From the NCBI GenBank assembly GCA_003505155.1, contig DNYJ01000021.1, positions 1-21,596 of the forward strand: a stretch of 21,596 bases of DNA, in the 5' to 3' direction. Within the stretch, counting starts at the first letter, position 1; the number at the start of each line of letters is the position of its first letter. This document shows positions 13,584-18,603 of this stretch, piece after piece. A program made the position numbers and the translations under genes. Source of the stretch: Candidatus Uhrbacteria bacterium. GTDB taxonomy: Bacteria; Patescibacteriota; Patescibacteriia; UBA9934; UBA10169. The notes under the pieces were generated by a model. That model worked only from the letters and a program-made list of their open reading frames with translations, ran no database searches and was not told the origin of the DNA.

Positions 13584-15650
13584 ATGCATGAGTTTATTTT
13601 ACAAGGCACGCGAGGTTCTTCGCGACTCCGGCTTGAGGAAGATCTGAACGATGAACAGCGTTGCGTCGTTCTTGAGGGCGACGGGCCATGTCTCGTGCTG
13701 GCGGGCGCGGGATCGGGGAAGACGCGCACGATTACCTATCGAGTTGCCTATTTGATCGAGCAGGGAATTTCGCCGGATCGTCTATTGCTTTTGACGTTCA
13801 CCAACAAAGCTTCGGCGGAGATGATTTCTCGCGTGGAGAGTTTGTGCGGGAGGTATCCGACGGGTTTGTGGGCCGGGACGTTTCATTCCGTGGCGAACCG
13901 TCTCTTGCGTCAATACGCGTCCGAGGTTGGCTTCACGCGCGACTTTACGATTCTCGATCGAGAAGACTCCGAGGCTTTGATCAAGACCTGCGTCAAAGAT
14001 CAGAAGATCGATACCAAGAAAATGAGGTTTCCTTCGGCGAGCGTGATTCTCGCACTCGTGAGTTACGCGCGCAACGCGGGGGTGTCGTTTGAGGAAGCGC
14101 TCGAGCGCAAGCATCCGCATCTTGAACCGGTTCTGGCGGATCTTCTCTTGATTGCGACGCTTTACGACAAAAAGAAGCGAGCCGGAAACACGATGGACTT
14201 TGATGATCTTCTTTTGAAGCTCCTTGAACTTTTGAATGACCATCCGGCGATTGCCGACCGGCTTTCGGAGCGATTCAAGTACATTCTCGTGGATGAATTT
14301 CAGGATACGAACACGATCCAAGCCGCGATCATCCGTCGGCTCGCACAGCAGAACGGAAATCTTCTTGTTGTGGGCGACGACGCGCAGAGCATCTACTCTT
14401 TCCGTGCGGCGGATATTCAAAACATCCTTCGGTTTCCAGAGTGGATGCCCCGGACGAAAACCTTTCGCCTTACCTCCAACTACCGATCGACCCCCGAGAT
14501 TCTCTCTCTGGCCAACGCATCCATCGAGCACAACGAGGACCAATTCGAAAAGGAACTTCGGCCGATGTGCGGAGATGGAGAAAAACCATGTCTTGTGCCG
14601 GCACAAAATACCATGCAGGAAGCGCGCTACATCGCCGAGCAAGTGCTCGAGCTCTTGGAGGAGGGGCGGCCGCTTCGAGAAATTGCCGTTTTGTTTCGCT
14701 CATCATTCCATTCCCAACAGCTTGAACTCGAACTTTCCAAGCGCAACATTCCCTACGAGTATCGCGGCGGTCTGCGATTTTTTGAGCGCGCTCATATCAA
14801 GGATCTCGTCGCCTATCTTCGCCTCTTTTCCAACGTTCGCGACGAGGTGGCGTGGATGCGCGTGTTGGGTCACCAGCCGGGCATCGGGCTTGTGACGGCA
14901 GGGAACATTTATGATGCCATTAAAAATTCGGCGACGCTGACAGAAGCTCTTCGTGTGGAAGCGATTCCCAAGCGCGGGCTTTCCGGTTGGCGCGGTGTGC
15001 AAAAAATAATAAGGCCGCTTCTTTCCGAAATGCTTCCCTCGACGATCATTCGCGGTATTGTCGTGTCCGACTATCAAGATTATCTCGAAAGTCAATATCC
15101 GGATTACCACGATCGTTTGGAAGATTTGGAGCAGTTTGCTCTTTTTGCCGAACAGTATTCGGACGTATCGAGCTTTCTTTCGGAAGTGACGCTCAAAGAC
15201 GATTATGGCGCCGTGCGTGAAGAGGGCGAGGAGGAACGTGATAGAATGGTGCTCTCGACGATCCATCAGGCTAAAGGGCTTGAATGGGATTCTGTGTTCG
15301 TGATGCGGCTTTCGGAGGGTTCGTTTCCGCACAAGCGTTCGCTTGAGGACACCTCCGCGTTCGAGGAAGAGCGCCGGCTTTTCTATGTGGCGGCGACGCG
15401 CGCTCGACGGAGATTGTTTCTGACCTATGCGCTCTCGAGCGGGTTTGACACCCTTGCCTTTCATCAGCCGTCAACGTTTATTGAGGAAGTTCCTCGGCGT
15501 TTGTTTGAGGAGGTGCGGCTTAAAGATGCCCTGCCGATCCGAGAGGCAAGTAGCAAAGACGGAGGCTATGAAGAACCGACTATCGTGCTCGACGACGCGG
15601 GTGAGCGAACAGCAAAACCGATGCCGAAGTCGTTTCTCGGAAATTATTGA
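13584..15650 (+). CDS. uvrD: UvrD/PcrA-type superfamily I DNA helicase
   Basis: This 688-residue ATP-dependent 3'-5' helicase acts in nucleotide excision and mismatch repair or in clearing recombination and replication intermediates. The motifs occur in order: Q motif LNDEQRCVV (21-29), Walker A AGAGSGKT (40-47), motif Ia TFTNKASAEM (71-80), Walker B VDEFQDTN (236-243), motif III GDDAQSIYSFR (264-274), motif IV LTSNYRST, motif V TIHQAKGLEWDSV (about 558-570), and motif VI YVAATRARRRL. The C-terminus is short compared with E. coli UvrD (720), with a different tail. UvrD and PcrA cannot be separated by eye. It is part of the gpmI-to-malic-enzyme run. No SOS-like box is seen upstream. Confidence 0.96.
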   Translation: MHEFILQGTRGSSRLRLEEDLNDEQRCVVLEGDGPCLVLAGAGSGKTRTITYRVAYLIEQGISPDRLLLLTFTNKASAEMISRVESLCGRYPTGLWAGTFHSVANRLLRQYASEVGFTRDFTILDREDSEALIKTCVKDQKIDTKKMRFPSASVILALVSYARNAGVSFEEALERKHPHLEPVLADLLLIATLYDKKKRAGNTMDFDDLLLKLLELLNDHPAIADRLSERFKYILVDEFQDTNTIQAAIIRRLAQQNGNLLVVGDDAQSIYSFRAADIQNILRFPEWMPRTKTFRLTSNYRSTPEILSLANASIEHNEDQFEKELRPMCGDGEKPCLVPAQNTMQEARYIAEQVLELLEEGRPLREIAVLFRSSFHSQQLELELSKRNIPYEYRGGLRFFERAHIKDLVAYLRLFSNVRDEVAWMRVLGHQPGIGLVTAGNIYDAIKNSATLTEALRVEAIPKRGLSGWRGVQKIIRPLLSEMLPSTIIRGIVVSDYQDYLESQYPDYHDRLEDLEQFALFAEQYSDVSSFLSEVTLKDDYGAVREEGEEERDRMVLSTIHQAKGLEWDSVFVMRLSEGSFPHKRSLEDTSAFEEERRLFYVAATRARRRLFLTYALSSGFDTLAFHQPSTFIEEVPRRLFEEVRLKDALPIREASSKDGGYEEPTIVLDDAGERTAKPMPKSFLGNY

Positions 15651-15658
15651 TGTTATGT

Positions 15659-16816
15659 ATGGATATCAAGGAACAAGCCATTGAAGTTCATCGGCAGAAG
15701 CGAGGCAAACTCGAAATCGCTTCACGCGTTCCACTGGAGACGAAGGAGGATCTTTCGATCGCCTATACGCCCGGTGTCGCCGAGGTTTGTCTTGCAATTG
15801 CGCGGGAACCGGAGCGCGTGTGGGAACTCACGATGCGGGGTCGGAGCGTGGCGATCGTAACGGATGGATCGGCGATTTTAGGACTGGGCAACATTGGACC
15901 AACAGCCGGTCTTCCCGTGATGGAAGGCAAAGCGGTGATCTACAAGCGGTTTGCTGATGTGGACGCCTGGCCGATTTGTCTTGATACGCAGGATGTGGAG
16001 GAAATCGTGGCAACGGTAAAACATCTGTCGCCGACATTCGGAGCCATTCAGCTTGAGGACATCTCCGCGCCGCGCTGTTTTGAAATCGAGGAGCGTCTGC
16101 AAAGAGAACTCGACATCCCCGTGTTCCATGACGACCAGCATGCCACCGCCATCGTTGCGCTTGCCGCGCTTACGAACGCCCTTCGCGTGGTAGACAAAAA
16201 GATCGAGAATGTTCGCATCGTTATCTCCGGCGCCGGTGCGGCCGGTATCGCAATAAGCCATCTCTTTGCCGATGCTGGCGCTCGATCTATTCGTGTGCTC
16301 GATTCCATGGGTGTGATCAAATCGAACCGTCCGGAAGGTTCCAATCCGTACAAGGATCGTCTTGCCAAGCGCCTCGAAGCGCTCGATCCCGCCGATTACG
16401 GTTCTGATCTTCATGCTGTTCTTGCCGGAGCAGATGTGTTTGTGGGTGTCTCTCAACCAGGCCTTCTTGTCGCAGAGGACATCAAGACGATGAACCAAGA
16501 CGCCATCGTCTTCGCTCTTGCCAATCCGATTCCTGAAATCATGCCCGATGTGGCTAAGGCTGGAGGAGCCGCCGTGGTTGCATCCGGCAGGTCGGATTTT
16601 CCCAATCAGATCAATAACGCGGTTGTGTATCCGGGAATCTTTTTGGGAGCTTTGCGTACGCGTCTACGCAATTTTACCTCGGACATCAAGCGGATCGTTG
16701 CTCAAACGGTGGCGGATCTTGTGCCGGAACCACGGGCTGACAAAATCTTGCCGACGATGTTTGAACCGAATTTGGCGGAGCACATTGCGGAAGCCATGAC
16801 GAAGCACGGCGTATGA
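15659..16816 (+). CDS. NAD(P)-dependent malic enzyme (oxaloacetate-decarboxylating)
   Basis: Malic enzyme converts malate to pyruvate and CO2 with reduction of NAD or NADP. The 385-residue short bacterial form has Tyr36 in LSIAYTPGVAEV (catalytic acid), VTDGSAILGLGNIG (67-80), Lys91 in EGKAVIYKRFADVDA, metal ligands in LEDISAP (132-138) and FHDDQHATA (157-163, usually DDQHGTA), and the cofactor loop GAGAAG (191-196). Starts are possible at TTG 15647, ATG 15650 and ATG 15659. The last aligns best with the usual N-terminus (MxxxEEAxxxH) and has the T before ATG seen in nearly all genes here. It lies 8 bases after uvrD and overlaps the next gene by four bases. Confidence 0.95.
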   Translation: MDIKEQAIEVHRQKRGKLEIASRVPLETKEDLSIAYTPGVAEVCLAIAREPERVWELTMRGRSVAIVTDGSAILGLGNIGPTAGLPVMEGKAVIYKRFADVDAWPICLDTQDVEEIVATVKHLSPTFGAIQLEDISAPRCFEIEERLQRELDIPVFHDDQHATAIVALAALTNALRVVDKKIENVRIVISGAGAAGIAISHLFADAGARSIRVLDSMGVIKSNRPEGSNPYKDRLAKRLEALDPADYGSDLHAVLAGADVFVGVSQPGLLVAEDIKTMNQDAIVFALANPIPEIMPDVAKAGGAAVVASGRSDFPNQINNAVVYPGIFLGALRTRLRNFTSDIKRIVAQTVADLVPEPRADKILPTMFEPNLAEHIAEAMTKHGV

Positions 16817-17391
16817 ACCGACGCGGATACCGCTCTACGAGGTCGCCATCGCCGCTTTGGGTGCGTACCGCCGTCATGATTCTTCTTCTTTTTTTTCTCT
16901 TCCTTGCGTTCATGACGATCTTTCGACGCGGGGCGGCGCCGGAGCTTGATCCCTCTGTCCGTACGTCTGACGATATCGTTGCGGAGCTGACCGATGCGTC
17001 TTCTCCGGCCGTATCTCCCACGTATCGGGAAACGCCGCGCGGAATTCCCGAGAGCGCGATGCTCACAGCTGTTTCTTCAAGTTCCGGTTCCGCTGTTGCA
17101 AAGCGCGTATTTGAAAATAATTTCTTTACGCACACGATTCTAGCCAACAACCTTCCGACTCCGGATGAAACTCATTTTCATTATCAAGCTTGGCTCATTC
17201 GGCCATATCCGTTCGATTTTTTTGAGACGAGTCCGCTTGTGCATAATGCGGATGGGAGCTGGGGGATGATTTGGGTGGGAGATGCCGGGGAGACCTATGA
17301 TGAATTTGTGGAAATTCTCGTGACTCTCGAATCGGTGAACGACTTTGACGAAAATCCCAGCGCCGAGCAGGTACTCAAGGGACGTTTCTAG
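16813..17391 (+). CDS. Single-pass membrane protein with RskA-like C-terminal domain
   Basis: The 192-residue protein has a basic N-terminus (MNRRGYRSTR), a strong membrane helix (about 16-37), and a low-complexity outside linker rich in Ser, Thr and Pro to about residue 95. The C-terminal domain (about 105-192) has NNLPTPDETHFHYQAWLI, NADGSWGMIWVGD, EFVEILVTLE and PSAEQVLKGRF. This order (LP, YxxWLI, an acidic VTLE segment, PS..VL.G) resembles the extracytoplasmic domain of RskA-type anti-sigma factors. No cytoplasmic anti-sigma part and no sigma gene are present, so a sensor or structural role is more likely, and a function is not claimed. It overlaps the malic enzyme stop by ATGA. The last stop base is part of CTAG. 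Confidence 0.8.
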   Translation: MNRRGYRSTRSPSPLWVRTAVMILLLFFLFLAFMTIFRRGAAPELDPSVRTSDDIVAELTDASSPAVSPTYRETPRGIPESAMLTAVSSSSGSAVAKRVFENNFFTHTILANNLPTPDETHFHYQAWLIRPYPFDFFETSPLVHNADGSWGMIWVGDAGETYDEFVEILVTLESVNDFDENPSAEQVLKGRF

Positions 17392-17397
17392 CCCAGT

Positions 17398-17434
17398 CCG
17401 CCTTTTACGAACTCTCGCAGGGCGGTTTTGATTT
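17398..17434 (+). terminator. Possible terminator after the RskA-like gene
   Basis: CCGCC (17398-17402) pairs with GGCGG (17421-17425) around an 18-base loop, followed by TTTTGATTTT. The loop is long, so this is a moderate candidate. It lies seven bases after the stop. Confidence 0.4.
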
Positions 17435-17802
17435 TATGCCTGGCTCGGCGTACGCAGTCGTTCTCGTCTGCGGATTGGCATCGAGATTGGGATCGAAGCA
17501 ACGTCGTCTGTTCCGGGTTACGACGAAGGTAACCAAACGTGGAGCCATAGTGGCGGAGAGTAAGCTGTGACATAACCCGGTGTGTGATGAATAAACCGGG
17601 GATCAAGGTGGTCGAGAGAGCCTTGGGAGCGAGGAGGAGAACTCCCAAGGCTCTCTTGATTAATAATCTGGAGCGAAGTGATCCCTTTTCTTCGGTCCAG
17701 AGCCCTGGGGATCAGCGGGCTTTAGATCGAAGTAATTTACGAGATGGAAACGTTATGGCAGGGGGGTGACTGCCTCTTGAGGCTGGATTTCTTTCTCTAA
17801 AT
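17435..17802. ncRNA. Candidate structured RNA locus or folded gap between convergent genes
   Basis: No convincing gene is seen in this gap of more than 350 bases between two convergent genes. It is rich in inverted repeats: GGTTAC/GTAACC (17516-17521 with 17529-17534), CCCGGT/ACCGGG (17576-17581 with 17595-17600), and a perfect 15-bp stem AGAGAGCCTTGGGAG (17615-17629 with 17642-17656, extendable with G-U pairs). A two-part hairpin at 17667-17701 has a loop TGATCCC (17679-17685) complementary to GGGATCA (17708-17714) in the loop of the next hairpin (17702-17720). It does not match tmRNA, RNase P RNA or SRP RNA. The strand and the transcript ends are unknown. Confidence 0.33.
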
Positions 17803-18420
17803 TTAAGCAGGTTGGAATTTGCGAATGACAGCACGGACGATGCCTTGGATGTTTACGTCTCCCTTCACGATGATGGGACCCATAGTGGAGTTGGCCGGCT
17901 GGAGGCGGATTTGATCTCGCTCCCGATAGAAGCGTTTCAGGGTGGCGTAGGCGTTGTCGAGAAGCGCGACGACGACTTCTCCGTTACGAGGGGAGGGATT
18001 GCGTTCGATCACCACGTAGTCGCCGTCGAAGATGCCGTCTTCGATCATGGAACGCCCCTTTACGCGCAGGACATAGGAATTGCTTTCGTCAATCACGAAG
18101 TCAGATGGTACAGCCATCGTTTCGTTCTGTTCCAACGCCTCGATCGGTTCCCCTGCGGCGATGACGCCTATGAGAGGCAACATAAACGCCAGCGCAGGTC
18201 CCGATGATTTTTCAACCATCTCGATTGACCGTGCTTCTCCATCCTCACCGATACAAATGAGTCCCTTCTCACACAGCGTTTGCACATGAGCATGCACCGT
18301 TGATGGGGAAGCGAGTCCCATACCGTCGGCAATCTCTCGATACGAAGGTGCATAGCCGTTATGCTCTGTGAAGGTTTGGATAAAGGAGAGAACTTCGGAT
18401 TGTTTTTTTGTAAGTCCCAT
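17803..18420 (-). CDS. lexA: LexA repressor
   Basis: LexA represses SOS genes and destroys itself when RecA is activated by single-stranded DNA. The 205 residues match the family. The winged-helix DNA-binding domain (1-66) starts LTKKQSEVLSFIQTF and has APSYREIADGMGLASPSTVHAHV in the helix-turn-helix (24-46). The autocleavage site is Ala89-Gly90 in IGVIAAGEPIEA, the catalytic dyad is Ser124 in GRSMIEDGI and Lys162 in YATLKRFY. The gene is isolated, with its own promoter that carries two inverted operator-like boxes. It faces a gene-free gap downstream and is divergent from the surface protein gene. The ATG follows TTCCT, with no Shine-Dalgarno site. Confidence 0.97.
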   Translation of the reverse strand: MGLTKKQSEVLSFIQTFTEHNGYAPSYREIADGMGLASPSTVHAHVQTLCEKGLICIGEDGEARSIEMVEKSSGPALAFMLPLIGVIAAGEPIEALEQNETMAVPSDFVIDESNSYVLRVKGRSMIEDGIFDGDYVVIERNPSPRNGEVVVALLDNAYATLKRFYRERDQIRLQPANSTMGPIIVKGDVNIQGIVRAVIRKFQPA

Positions 18421-18429
18421 AGGAATGTC

Positions 18430-18444
18430 GTTCGTCTTATGTTC
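18430..18444. promoter_or_regulatory. LexA operator candidate 1 (GTTC-N7-GTTC)
   Basis: GTTC-GTCTTAT-GTTC on the + strand. It lies between the lexA -10 box and the ATG, covering the predicted transcription start. The GTTC-N7-GTTC form is that known for alphaproteobacterial SOS boxes. Confidence 0.6.
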
Positions 18445-18446
18445 TC

Positions 18447-18475
18447 TTTATAACACGAACAAAAACAGAACGCAA
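18447..18475 (-). promoter_or_regulatory. lexA promoter
   Basis: On the minus strand, TTGCGT (18475-18470) and TATAAA (18452-18447) are separated by 17 bases. The second operator candidate fills the spacer and the first lies just downstream, so LexA bound there would block RNA polymerase, as expected for autoregulation. Confidence 0.65.
18457..18471. promoter_or_regulatory. LexA operator candidate 2, inverted copy
   Basis: GAAC-AAAAACA-GAAC on the + strand, which is GTTC-N7-GTTC on the minus strand, so the two boxes face each other across a 12-base centre (18445-18456). Confidence 0.6.
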
Positions 18476-18515
18476 GAAGTCCTGTGGACAACTAACCGAC
18501 AGATACGGTGTTCTC

Positions 18516-18524
18516 TGCTAAAAT
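18516..18524 (+). promoter_or_regulatory. Possible promoter of the surface protein gene
   Basis: TGC-TAAAAT is an extended -10-like element. A start near 18531 would give a leader of about 73 bases without a Shine-Dalgarno site. The -35 position has no match, and weaker alternatives exist closer to the gene. Confidence 0.35.
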
Positions 18525-18603
18525 CAAACCAATCTTACTCAACTAACATTGTTTGTTGTTGAGCGTCTTCTCGTTTAAGGCGTCCCGCGACAAAACTCTC
18601 GCT

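Noticed and set aside
15647..15658. TTG at 15647 or ATG at 15650 as malic enzyme start
   Set aside because: ATG 15659 aligns with the family N-terminus and is preceded by T, and the two upstream options add only MMLC or MLC. The difference is small and not fully settled.
17388..17573. Basic 61-codon frame on the minus strand, with T before its ATG and a stop overlapping the stop of the RskA-like gene (CTAG)
   Set aside because: No recognised domain, no clear promoter, and it lies over inverted repeats that may belong to a structured RNA. It cannot be excluded, but the evidence is too weak for a gene call.
17435..17802. tmRNA, RNase P RNA, SRP RNA or 6S RNA in the gap before lexA
   Set aside because: The conserved RNase P GAGGAAAGTCC core, the SRP GGAAGGAAGC loop region and a tRNA-like end with CCA were all looked for and not found, and the folding is multi-hairpin and not a 6S rod.
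18421..18436. Gram-positive type LexA box (CGAAC-N4-GTTC form) near the lexA start
   Set aside because: Only CGAAC-GACA-TTCC is present on the minus strand, which lacks the G of the second half. The GTTC-N7-GTTC pair fits exactly and is better placed.
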